The notes beneath the pieces are model-generated. The model made no database searches. It saw nothing but the letters and a program-made list of their open reading frames with translations, and had not been told where the DNA came from. The translations under genes and the position numbers were made by a program. A stretch of 64,000 nucleotides of DNA from UTCFX2 sp963788145 (GTDB lineage: Bacteria; Chloroflexota; Anaerolineae; Anaerolineales; UBA4823): NCBI GenBank assembly GCA_963788145.1, contig CAWBFQ010000007.1:496001-560000 (forward strand), given 5' to 3'. Each line of letters begins with the position of its first letter. The first letter of the stretch is position 1. Positions 43,857 through 52,923 of this stretch are shown in pieces.

Positions 43857-46322
43857 TTATTGTTTTGCTTCAGCCTGGTGTATCTCTGCATCCGCTGCCC
43901 TGGCCATGGAAGAAACTGCATCGCCCGGCTGAGGTTGCATCAGCATAACCCCGCGCGTCGTCCGCCCAGTCTGCGAAACCTGTGAAACCTTCATCCGCAG
44001 CACCACCCCGTTTGCTGAAATAATGGTCAATTCATCTGCTTCCTGCACCACTCGCGCTGAGATGATCGGACCAATTTTCTTCAGCGCTTTTTGATCGATT
44101 GTCCTCACGCCCTTATTCGCCCGCCCTTTGGTCTGATACTCGTCTAATGGCGTCCGCTTCCCATATCCCTGGGTAGTGATCACCAACAAATCCCCGCCCT
44201 CTTCAACCACTTCCATGCTGGTAACCCGGTCGCCCTTGGTTAATTTAATCGCGGTCACGCCCGCTGCACCCCGCCCCATCGGGCGCACTTCATGCTCGGA
44301 AAACCTGAGGGCCTGGCCTTGCTCGGTAACCAGGATGACATCGTCCGACCCGCGTGTTAAGCGGGCCCAGCCCAACTCATCCCCGGTATCAAGATTAATC
44401 GCAATCAGCCCGGATGGGCGCACCGAAGCGAAATCGGATAGTGGAATCCGCTTGATCCGCCCGTTGCGGGTTGCCATCGTACAAAAATGCTGACCATCAA
44501 ACTTCGGCACAGCCACAGCGGCCGTGATCGTCTCACCCGCCTCGAGCGCCAGGATATTCATAATCGAGATGCCTTTTCCGGTTCGTTCGGCGTCCGGGAT
44601 TTGATAAGCCTTTTCCGAATAAACCTTACCGCGGTTCGAGAAGAACAGCACGCTGTTGAGTGTGCGTGCTGGGACCATCATTAAAACCTCATCTTCCTCT
44701 TTCGTTGTATGTCCGGTGACGCCTCTGCCGCCCCTGCTTTGTGCTCGAAAAACTGCTGAAGCCACCCGTTTGACATAACCGAGCTGGGTGATGCTGATTA
44801 AAACCGCTGCATCCTGGACCAAATCTTCCTCTTGAAATTGCTCCTTTGCCTCGCTTGCAATCCGCGTTCGGCGCTCGTCGCCATATTTCTCGTTTAGATC
44901 ATTGATATCTTCTCTAATCACATCCAGGATCTTCTTTGGGTTTGCCAGCAAATCCTCCAGGTAAGCGATGCGTTCCAATACCTGTTTCTGCTCGTCTTCG
45001 ATCTTCTGTCTTTCCAGGGCAGCCAGTCGCCGCAATTGCATATCCAGGATCGCCTGAGCCTGGCGCTCGCTCAACGCAAACCGGCTCATCAGGCGTTCTT
45101 TTGCCACGTCTGCATCCGGCGAATTTCGGATTGTTGAGATTACCTCGTCAAGGTTTTGTAATGCGATTAACAGGCCTGCCAGGATGTGCGCTCGCTCGCG
45201 AGCCTTCTTCAACTCGAATTCCGAGCGTCGCCGGATCACTACGATGCGGTGCTCGATGAATAGCTCCAATGCCTTTTTTAAAGAGATCAGTCGCGGCTCA
45301 TTATTGACCAGCGCCAGCATCTGAACCCCGAACGTAGATTGCAGAGGGGTGTATTTGTATAACTGGTTAAGCACCTTTTTGGGTTGCGCTCCCCGTTTCA
45401 ATTCGATCACAATGCTCATCCCGCGCCGGTCGGATTCATCCCGCAAATCTGAGATATCATCCAGCTTCCCTGAACGCGCCAGATCTGCAATTCGCTCGAT
45501 CAGGCTGGTTTTATTGAGTTGGTAGGGGATTTCCGTGATCACGATCCGATGTCGGTTTGTCCCCATCTCTTCGATTTGAGCCATCCCACGTAATACGATC
45601 CTGCCCTTGCCCGTGCTGTAGGCTTGCGAAATCCCTTCGCCGCCTACTATAATTCCACCGGTCGGAAAATCTGGCCCCGGTACGCGCTGGATCAGATCTT
45701 CAACTGGGATATCCTCCAATCGGTCGTAATTATCAATCAGGAAATTGATCGCTGCGGTCAGCTCCCTCAGGTTATGAGGCGGAATATTGGTAGCCATCCC
45801 CACTGCTATTCCCGCTGAGCCATTCAATAGCAAATTAGGTAATCGGCTGGGCAACACGTTCGGTTCCTGCAAGCTACCGTCAAAATTATCCACAAAATTA
45901 ACCGTATCCCGCTCGATATCCGCCAGCAATTCCTCGGCCATTTTTCCCAGCCGCGCCTCGGTATATCGCATCGCTGCTGGAGCATCTCCATCGATCGAGC
46001 CGAAGTTGCCTTGCCCATCTACAAGCAGATAACGCATTGAGAAATCCTGCGCCAAGCGGGCCATTGCTTCATAAACCGCTGCGTCGCCGTGCGGATGATA
46101 TTTACCCAGCACTTCACCCACAATCCGAGCCGATTTCTTATAGGCTGAATTCGTCCTGATCCCCATATCATGCATGGCATATAGAATCCGCCGGTGAACG
46201 GGCTTTAGCCCGTCGCGTGCGTCTGGTAATGCCCGGGCAACGATCACGCTCATCGCGTAATCGAGGTAGGCTGACCGCATTTGCTGATCAATGTCTACTT
46301 GTTGGACCGCGCCGATTTCCAT
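43857..46322 (-). CDS. gyrA: DNA gyrase subunit A
   Basis: An 821-residue GyrA, the breakage-reunion subunit of gyrase. The N-terminus has MSVIVARALPDARDGLKPVHRR; the quinolone region reads HPHGDAAVYEAM, the catalytic Tyr is in AMRYTEARL, and the C-terminal beta-pinwheel contains the GyrA-box-like AQSRGGRGVTG. At the quinolone hot spots (E. coli Ser83, Asp87) it has Ala and Glu. It stands alone, without gyrB next to it. A minus-strand -10 (TATAAT at 46394-46389) and a small hairpin (46365-46381) are in its leader. Confidence 0.95.
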   Translation of the reverse strand: MEIGAVQQVDIDQQMRSAYLDYAMSVIVARALPDARDGLKPVHRRILYAMHDMGIRTNSAYKKSARIVGEVLGKYHPHGDAAVYEAMARLAQDFSMRYLLVDGQGNFGSIDGDAPAAMRYTEARLGKMAEELLADIERDTVNFVDNFDGSLQEPNVLPSRLPNLLLNGSAGIAVGMATNIPPHNLRELTAAINFLIDNYDRLEDIPVEDLIQRVPGPDFPTGGIIVGGEGISQAYSTGKGRIVLRGMAQIEEMGTNRHRIVITEIPYQLNKTSLIERIADLARSGKLDDISDLRDESDRRGMSIVIELKRGAQPKKVLNQLYKYTPLQSTFGVQMLALVNNEPRLISLKKALELFIEHRIVVIRRRSEFELKKARERAHILAGLLIALQNLDEVISTIRNSPDADVAKERLMSRFALSERQAQAILDMQLRRLAALERQKIEDEQKQVLERIAYLEDLLANPKKILDVIREDINDLNEKYGDERRTRIASEAKEQFQEEDLVQDAAVLISITQLGYVKRVASAVFRAQSRGGRGVTGHTTKEEDEVLMMVPARTLNSVLFFSNRGKVYSEKAYQIPDAERTGKGISIMNILALEAGETITAAVAVPKFDGQHFCTMATRNGRIKRIPLSDFASVRPSGLIAINLDTGDELGWARLTRGSDDVILVTEQGQALRFSEHEVRPMGRGAAGVTAIKLTKGDRVTSMEVVEEGGDLLVITTQGYGKRTPLDEYQTKGRANKGVRTIDQKALKKIGPIISARVVQEADELTIISANGVVLRMKVSQVSQTGRTTRGVMLMQPQPGDAVSSMARAADAEIHQAEAKQ

Positions 46323-46423
46323 AACTATCCCTCGAACTCCATTTTTCCTGAAAGACCAAATCGCTGTGCGTCAAGCGCACAATCTTTAATTATACCCTAT
46401 CCGCTCGTTTTGGAGCTCGTATC

Positions 46424-46436
46424 AGAGCCCAGAATT
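46424..46436 (+). repeat. Left direct repeat flanking the insertion element
   Basis: AGAGCCCAGAATT here is repeated at 47646-47658. It is the target duplication, possibly one or two bases longer than the true duplication by chance. Confidence 0.75.
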
Positions 46437-47645
46437 AGGGTAATCGCATTTGAGATAGGTGTGAGAAAATTGTCGTACGAAGGAGAGTAGAGCAATGGAA
46501 GAAAAAGCGATAGGCAGAATAACGGAACATTTCGGGAAAGTAAGTGATCCACGGATAGGAAATGCGACGCGGCACAAATTGATCGACATAATCGTAATCG
46601 CAATCTGTGCGGTAATTTGCGGAGCAGATGGTTGGAGTGATGTAGCGTTGTTTGGGAAAAGCAAGCTCAAATGGTTCAAGACATTCCTAGAATTACCCCA
46701 TGGCATTCCTTCGCATGATACATTTGGGCGGGTATTCGGGCTGATCAAGCCAGAAGAATTTCAACGCAGCTTTTTAGATTGGGTGAAAACCATTCAGAAG
46801 CTAACGGAAGGGGAAGTGATAGCGATTGATGGGAAGCAATTGCGAGGATCCAAAGACGATAGTAACGACCAGGCAGCCATTGATATGGTAAGCGCCTGGG
46901 CAACGGCCAATGAACTGGTATTGGGGCAAGTGAAGGTGGATGATAAGTCGAACGAGATACCTGCAATCCCCAAATTGCTACAACTGCTGGATATTACAGG
47001 TTGTTTGGTTACGATCGATGCAATTGGAACGCAGATTGAGATTGCAGAAACGATCATTGATCAGGGAGGCGATTACTTGTTGTCTGTCAAGGAGAACCAA
47101 CCGCAGTTGTATGAAGACCTGGAACGGCTCTTTAGCATGGACGAGCAAGAAGGTTTTTCCAGTCCAGGGTACTCCTACACCCGAAAAGTGGACGATGCGC
47201 ACGGTAGAATGGAAATCCGCGAATGCTGGGCCATTTCTAGTGAGGAATATCTGAGCTACTTGCGTGGTAGAGACAATTGGAAAGGCTTGAAAACTTTAGC
47301 TATGATCCGATCTGAAAGGCGGGTTGGTGAAAAAGTGCAAATCAAAACACGCTATTTCATCTCTAGCTTGCACATGAATGCAAAAGCTTTTCTGAAAGCC
47401 AAGCGCAGCCATTGGGGCATTGAGAACCGCCTACACTGGGTGCTGGATATCGCTTTTCAGGAAGATATGAGCCGGGTGCGCAAAGATAATGCCCCAGAAA
47501 ATTTCGCCGTTTTGCGTCACATGGCAGTCAATATGCTAAAGCAAGAAAAAACTGCTAAAGGCGGCATCCAGGCTAAGCGTTTGCAGGCCGGTTGGGACGA
47601 AGCTTACCTACTCAAGGTGTTGTCTGTTTGAAATGCGATTACCCT
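46437..47645 (+). mobile_element. ISAs1-family insertion sequence
   Basis: The element is bounded by 15-bp inverted repeats, AGGGTAATCGCATTT at 46437-46451 and its complement at 47631-47645, and encodes one transposase. It has split the palindrome CCAGAATTCTGG at its centre. It lies about 45 bases upstream of the gyrA -10 box, oriented away from gyrA. Both ends and the transposase are intact, so it looks recent and potentially active. Confidence 0.88.
46495..47631 (+). CDS. ISAs1-family transposase
   Basis: A 378-residue DDE transposase. The family N-terminus (DPRIGNATRHKLIDIIVIAICAVICGADGW begins it, quoted here in part as DPRIGNATRHKL) is followed by GIPSHDTFGRVF, the first Asp in IAIDGKQLRGS, the second in TIDAIGTQ, and the Glu region in SHWGIENRLHWVLDIAFQED. 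The frame ends within the right inverted repeat. GGAG precedes the start. Confidence 0.93.
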   Translation: MEEKAIGRITEHFGKVSDPRIGNATRHKLIDIIVIAICAVICGADGWSDVALFGKSKLKWFKTFLELPHGIPSHDTFGRVFGLIKPEEFQRSFLDWVKTIQKLTEGEVIAIDGKQLRGSKDDSNDQAAIDMVSAWATANELVLGQVKVDDKSNEIPAIPKLLQLLDITGCLVTIDAIGTQIEIAETIIDQGGDYLLSVKENQPQLYEDLERLFSMDEQEGFSSPGYSYTRKVDDAHGRMEIRECWAISSEEYLSYLRGRDNWKGLKTLAMIRSERRVGEKVQIKTRYFISSLHMNAKAFLKAKRSHWGIENRLHWVLDIAFQEDMSRVRKDNAPENFAVLRHMAVNMLKQEKTAKGGIQAKRLQAGWDEAYLLKVLSV

Positions 47646-47658
47646 AGAGCCCAGAATT
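47646..47658 (+). repeat. Right direct repeat flanking the insertion element
   Basis: AGAGCCCAGAATT, identical to 46424-46436. Confidence 0.75.
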
Positions 47659-47720
47659 CTGGAATTTCCATTTAATTGTTTTCGGGGGATTTTATTGATC
47701 GATCAGCGGCCATCTTCAGG

Positions 47721-47759
47721 AAAATAATAAGGGCTGTCTGTGATCGTCACAGACAGCCC
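47721..47759 (-). terminator. Terminator of the GltD-like gene
   Basis: GGGCTGTCTGTGA (47731-47743) pairs perfectly with its complement (47747-47759) over 13 bp with a 3-base loop; on the minus strand a TTATTATTTT tract follows. Confidence 0.88.
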
Positions 47760-47781
47760 TAATCATTTTAAGAACTTGATC

Positions 47782-49221
47782 TTAATTCAGATTTTTCAGG
47801 TAGGCATCCATCGCCGCCGCCGCTTTTCGCCCGGCTACCATTGCCGTCACCACCAGGTCTGGACCGGATACATCATCTCCTCCAGCATAGACTCCTGGTC
47901 GAGAGGTCGCGCCAGTCTCGCGATCGGCCACGATCAAGCCATACTTGTGAGTTTTCAGGTCTGGGGTCGATTCACCGATGGTGGTATCTGGCCAATAACC
48001 TAACGCCAGCACTGCACTGTCAGCATCAACGATGAAATTGGAGCCTTCTACGGGTACAGGCCTGCGCCGCCCTTTTGCGTCTGGTTCACCCAATTCCATC
48101 CGGATGCATTCGATTTGAGCCAGCGCTCCATCCTGACCTGCAATGAAGCGCACTGGTTGCGTCAGGAACTGATAGCGAGCGCCCTCTTCCCTGGCCAGTT
48201 CGCGGTCGTGCCGTCCGCCCGGCATCTCTTTTTCGGTTCTGCGGTATAGACAGACCACTTCATCTGCCCCCATCCGCAGCGCTGTGCGCAAACAGTCTGA
48301 GGCAGTGTCTCCGCCGCCAATCACAGCCACTTTTTTCCCGATATGTGGTTTTGAGCGCAGTTCCTGCGGCAACAACGTTGGATCAACGTTACAACGCATC
48401 AAAAACTCGGTGGCTTTATGAACACCGGGCAAATCTTCTCCCGGCACTTCCATCGGGGCGTCGATCTCTGCGCCTACCCCCACAAAAACAGCCTGGTAGC
48501 CTTCGGCAAACAGATCGTCGATCGTCTTATCCTTGCCAATCCAAACGCCGTTCACAAATTCAACCCCGGCGCGCTTGAAATCCTCCAACCGACAGAATAC
48601 CACCTGGTTCGGTAGCTTGAAACCAGGGATACCATAAGTCAGCAATCCACCCGGCGCTGGCTTTCCCTCAAAAATCGTCACCTGGTGACCTTTTTGAACA
48701 AGTTGCTCAGCGCAAGCCATTCCGGCCGGGCCGGCACCCACAATCGCCACTTTCTTGCCCGTTGCAGGCCCTAGCGGTATGTCCACGCCCTGGTTCAGAT
48801 GTCTTTCATAATCGGCTACAAAGGCTTCCAAAGCCCCGGTCAGCACTGGAGTAGTGGATTTTAGCCGTGAGCAAGAGCCCTGGCAAAGCTGCTCTTGAGG
48901 ACAAACACGCCCGCAGATTTCAGGCATCGAACTGGTCTGGCGGTAGAGTTGGGCAGCCTCCAGGAAGTTACCCTGTTCAATCAGCCACATAGCGGATGGA
49001 ATATCGTTATGCGCCGGGCAGGCCAGCACGCATGGCGCAGGATCCGGGCATTGCACACATCGTGAGGCTTCAAACATTGCCAGCTCTGGATCTAATGGAA
49101 TGACTACATCTTCAAAATCGCAAACCCGTTGGTCTGCAGGACGGGTTTGGATATCAAGCGAGAGTGCACGCGCGCGTTCTTTACGGTCTATTGCCAGAAA
49201 ATCACCAGATATTGCCCTCAT
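47782..49221 (-). CDS. gltD: GltD-like NADPH-dependent flavin oxidoreductase
   Basis: A 479-residue member of the glutamate synthase small-subunit family. An N-terminal double 4Fe-4S region (CVQCPDPAPCVLACP, CGRVCPQEQLCQGSC) is followed by the FAD site VAIVGAGPAGMACAEQL, the NAD(P)H site VAVIGGGDTASDCLR and a C-terminal YAGGDDVSGPDLVVTAM. No large glutamate synthase subunit is adjacent, so it may be a stand-alone or NfnB/sulfide dehydrogenase-like partner. GGAGG precedes the ATG. Confidence 0.88.
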   Translation of the reverse strand: MRAISGDFLAIDRKERARALSLDIQTRPADQRVCDFEDVVIPLDPELAMFEASRCVQCPDPAPCVLACPAHNDIPSAMWLIEQGNFLEAAQLYRQTSSMPEICGRVCPQEQLCQGSCSRLKSTTPVLTGALEAFVADYERHLNQGVDIPLGPATGKKVAIVGAGPAGMACAEQLVQKGHQVTIFEGKPAPGGLLTYGIPGFKLPNQVVFCRLEDFKRAGVEFVNGVWIGKDKTIDDLFAEGYQAVFVGVGAEIDAPMEVPGEDLPGVHKATEFLMRCNVDPTLLPQELRSKPHIGKKVAVIGGGDTASDCLRTALRMGADEVVCLYRRTEKEMPGGRHDRELAREEGARYQFLTQPVRFIAGQDGALAQIECIRMELGEPDAKGRRRPVPVEGSNFIVDADSAVLALGYWPDTTIGESTPDLKTHKYGLIVADRETGATSRPGVYAGGDDVSGPDLVVTAMVAGRKAAAAMDAYLKNLN

Positions 49222-49445
49222 AGAAAACCTCCAATAATGATGAAAGGATCCAATAGATCAGATAATACTGACTTCAGAGGTTTTACTTCAGTCTCAGATG
49301 TCATGTTTTTTAGTGACGGTTGTCATATACTTGGCGCAATCCTTTTCTCATCCACTACTTACAAAAGCAGTTCTCGTGATCAGTCATCTTCCGATAAAGT
49401 AGAGTACAATTCAAGATTGGAATTAATGCAAATCCGAGGATAAGA

Positions 49446-50813
49446 ATGAAGAAGTTTATTTATATTTTAATTGTCGTGGTAATTCTGGCGGGAGCCGGTT
49501 ATGGTTATTTCCGCTGGCAGGCAAACCAGAAAACCACAACGTTCAGTAATTTACAAACCACACCCGCCGGGCGTGGTGAATTAATCGCAATGATCGGCGC
49601 TACCGGTCAGGTGCGTTCCAAGCAAAACGCCCAACTTGCCTGGAAAACCTCCGGTACAGTCGGCGAAATTCATTTTGGGGTAGGCGAGGCGGTTAAGGCG
49701 GGCGATAAGTTAGCTGAGCTGAAGCCAACTTCCCTTCCCCAAAACGTCATTTTGGCGCAGTCCGACCTTGAAAGCGCCCAGAGGGCGCTCGATGATTTAT
49801 ATACCAATGCTGAAAATGCCCGGATCCAGGCGCTTCAGTCGATCGCGAATTATGCCCGCACCGTCAAGGAAGCCCAATATCAGCTCGATAATTTCTCGGT
49901 TCCAACCGAACAGGCCAGCCTCACACCCATAGAAGCCTTTGATACAATGAATCAACGCCTCGACCAGGCTCGACGCGCCTTTGAACCCTACAAGTTTTTC
50001 CCATCCTCCGATCCCACTCGCGAGGACCTTAAGGAAAAACTTGATACTGCCCAGGCTGATCTCAATGTCGCAGTGAAGCGCCTGGATTATGTCTATGCTC
50101 TCCAGGTAGCCCAGGCAAATCTCGAGAAAGCACGCCAGGATTATGATCGCTGGAAAGATGGCCCTCAGCCAGATGAAGTCGCAGCTGCTCAAGCTCGCAT
50201 CAATGCTGTCCAAGCCACGTTGGATCAAGCATGGATTGAGTCGCCTTTTGCTGGCATTATCACCCTGGTAATCCCGCAGCCTGGCGACCAGGTTGCGCCT
50301 GGCGCACTGGCTTTTCGTCTGGATGATCTCAATACGTTATTGGTAGATCTCGCCGTTTCTGAAATCGACATCAACCAGATCGAGACTGAACAGCCCGTGG
50401 TGATGACATTCGACGCAATCCGTTCCACAGAATATCACGGCACAGTGGTCGAAGTCGATCGGGTAGGCGTTTCGAATCAGGGTGTGGTTGATTTCAATGT
50501 GACTGTAGAATTGACGGATCCTGATCATCAGGTTAAACCAGGGATGACCGCCGCGGTCAATATCGTGGTCAACCAGCTTCAGGATGAGCTTCTCGTTCCG
50601 AATAGGGCTGTCCGATTCAAAGATGGACGTCAGGTGGTTTACCTGTTGCGTGATAACCAGATTGTTCCGATTGCTATCCAACTGGGCGCTTCTTCTGAAA
50701 CCGACAGCCAGGTGCTTGAAGGAGATTTAAATGTTGGAGATATCATCATCCTGAATTCCCCTACCGAGTTCGAATCTAATGGTCCGCCGCCTTTCGTCCG
50801 AGGAGGGGGGTGA
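49446..50813 (+). CDS. Efflux RND/MacA-type periplasmic adaptor
   Basis: A 455-residue membrane-fusion protein. A membrane anchor (about 4-24) is followed by a lipoyl half-motif (GTVGEIHFGVGEAVKAGDKLAEL), a long coiled coil (about 100-250), the second lipoyl half (IESPFAGIITLV, PGDQVAPG) and beta-barrel domains (VKPGMTAAVNI). It is the first gene of a MacA/MacB-type exporter operon with the ATPase and permease downstream. Confidence 0.9.
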   Translation: MKKFIYILIVVVILAGAGYGYFRWQANQKTTTFSNLQTTPAGRGELIAMIGATGQVRSKQNAQLAWKTSGTVGEIHFGVGEAVKAGDKLAELKPTSLPQNVILAQSDLESAQRALDDLYTNAENARIQALQSIANYARTVKEAQYQLDNFSVPTEQASLTPIEAFDTMNQRLDQARRAFEPYKFFPSSDPTREDLKEKLDTAQADLNVAVKRLDYVYALQVAQANLEKARQDYDRWKDGPQPDEVAAAQARINAVQATLDQAWIESPFAGIITLVIPQPGDQVAPGALAFRLDDLNTLLVDLAVSEIDINQIETEQPVVMTFDAIRSTEYHGTVVEVDRVGVSNQGVVDFNVTVELTDPDHQVKPGMTAAVNIVVNQLQDELLVPNRAVRFKDGRQVVYLLRDNQIVPIAIQLGASSETDSQVLEGDLNVGDIIILNSPTEFESNGPPPFVRGGG

Positions 50814-51493
50814 TGAGCAGTTGGGTTATTGAAGCGAATGACCTGAAAAAGGTCTATAAGATGGGTGAAATCGAGGTGCATGCCTTACGCGGCCTGTGCG
50901 TTCAGATTGCTGCCGGGGAAGTGGTCGCGATTATGGGCCCTTCCGGCTCTGGAAAATCAACTTTAATGAACATCATCGGATGTCTTGACCGGCCCAGCTC
51001 AGGAGATTACATCCTGGATGGCGAAAAAACTGCCAATATGAAAGATGATCAGCTTGCTTCGATCCGCAATCGTAAGGTTGGGTTTGTCTTTCAGAGTTTC
51101 AACCTGCTTTCGCGTGCTACCGCTCTCTCCAATGTGGAATTACCGATGCGCTATGCGGGTGTACAACGCGCTCGTAAAGACCGGGCGCGCCAGGCTCTCG
51201 AAGCTGTCGGTTTGGGGGACCGCATCTACCACCGGCCCAGTGAGCTTTCCGGCGGACAGCAGCAGCGAGTGGCGATTGCTCGCGCCCTGGTTAATGATCC
51301 CGCTATCCTGCTGGCAGACGAACCCACCGGAAACCTGGATTCCAAATCTGGCGATGAGATCATGAATTTGTTGTTGAACTTGAATAGGGACCGCGGCACA
51401 ACGCTTATCATTGTCACACACGATCCAGATGTTGCAATCCGCACCCAACGCACCATCCACCTGCGTGATGGACTACTCGAGCAGAAATCATGA
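50813..51493 (+). CDS. ABC transporter ATPase (MacB-type)
   Basis: A 226-residue ATPase with Walker A GPSGSGKST, Q-loop FVFQSFNLL, signature LSGGQQQRVAIARAL, Walker B ILLADEPTGNLD and H-loop IVTHD. The ATG overlaps the adaptor stop by one base (TGATG) and AGGAGG lies 6-12 bases upstream. It energises the permease that follows with an ATGA overlap. Confidence 0.94.
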   Translation: MSSWVIEANDLKKVYKMGEIEVHALRGLCVQIAAGEVVAIMGPSGSGKSTLMNIIGCLDRPSSGDYILDGEKTANMKDDQLASIRNRKVGFVFQSFNLLSRATALSNVELPMRYAGVQRARKDRARQALEAVGLGDRIYHRPSELSGGQQQRVAIARALVNDPAILLADEPTGNLDSKSGDEIMNLLLNLNRDRGTTLIIVTHDPDVAIRTQRTIHLRDGLLEQKS

Positions 51494-52717
51494 TCATCCT
51501 TCAATCCATCCTTGAAGCTCTGGAAAGCCTGACAGCGAACAAACTTCGCTCAGGTCTCACCATTATCGGCATTGTGATCGGCGTCGCCGCTGTGATCTCA
51601 ATTGTCTCGATCGGTCGCGGAGCTGAAAACACCATCACTGGTTCAATCCAGGGTATCGGCACCAACCTGCTCTTCGTCTTCCAAGGCGGCTCTGAAGAAG
51701 TCCGCAACCCCCAACCTCTCACCCTGGGAGATGCGGCGGCGATTGCAGATCCATTCCAGGCTCCTTCTGTTGCTGGGGTAGCCCCTGTCCTGAGCGGGCA
51801 AGCCGCCGTTTCTGCTGGCGGTGAAAGCACCACTACATCCTTAGAAGGCATTACCCCTGAATACAGCTCGGTCCGTAACATCAATGTCAGCGAGGGAGAT
51901 TTTATCTCCGAAGAACACATCCTCGGACGCGCCTCGGTCGTACTGCTCGGCACCGAAGTTGCCGATCGTTTGTTTGGGCGCAAAGCGGGTCTGGTTGGCG
52001 AGACAGTTCGCATCGAAGGTCAATCTTTCCGGGTGCTCGGCGTGCTCGAATCGAAAGGGGGTTCTGGTTTTAGCAACCAGGATGATCGTATCTTGATCCC
52101 CCTCACTTCTGCTCAAACCCGTCTGCTGCGCCGTTCCACCCGCGATCGGATTGACCTGTTGGTGGTTCAAGCTATCAGTTCGGATGCGGTCGCGCGCGCT
52201 AGTGATGAAGCATCCCAGATATTACGCTCCAGACACCGCACTGCGATCGGGGCGGATGATTTCACCGTCCTCACCCAGCAAGATTTCCTTGACACTGCCC
52301 GCACCATCACTGGCGTCTTGACCATCTTTCTCGGAGGAATTCGCTGCAATTTCCCTGCTGGTTGGCGGAATTGGTATCATGAACATCATGCTAGTCTCCG
52401 TAACCGAGCGCACGCGTGAAATCGGCCTGCGAAAAGCGCTTGGAGCTCGTCGGATCGATATCCTGGTTCAATTCCTGACCGAATCCTCGTTACTAAGCAT
52501 GTTTGGTGGATTAATTGGTATCGGGCTTGGCGCTGCCATTGCCGAGGTGGTGAAAAGAATTGCCGAAGCTCAAAACACCATGATTGACCCGGCAATTGGC
52601 ATAGATACAATCCTACTCGCTACTCTGTTTTCGACCGCGGTTGGTTTATTCTTCGGGTTATATCCTGCTAACCGGGCTGCCAGTTTGGAGCCGGTCGAGG
52701 CATTGCGCTATGAATGA
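51490..52717 (+). CDS. MacB-type ABC permease, reading frame broken by one base
   Basis: An FtsX-fold permease of about 408 residues when repaired. The N-terminal helix (LTANKLRSGLTIIGIVIGVAAVI) and periplasmic MacB domain (residues 50-270) are in the first frame. An extra T near 52340 (GGAATTCGCT) breaks it just before the second helix; the rest (LLVGGIGIMNIMLVSVTERT, REIGLRKALGARR, EPVEALRYE) is one base on. With the adaptor and ATPase it forms an exporter of unknown substrate. Confidence 0.88.
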
Positions 52718-52923
52718 TCCTGCTGCTTAGGAATACCTATTAGAGCTGATTTCTGTGATTGATTTTTTGAATGTCCCTATTTATACTTATCATTGGCGAA
52801 ACGGATTTTGTCGATATCCATCCGTAATGCTGCACTTTTCCAAATCAGAACGGTAATAGGTGCAGGTAAATGATTAGTGAATGTTCCTATATTAGAAGGC
52901 TATAGTCAATGACAAGGGGCGAT
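52718..52923. other. Intergenic region
   Basis: No gene or RNA is recognised in these 206 bases between the exporter operon and the GGDEF/EAL gene. Confidence 0.5.
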
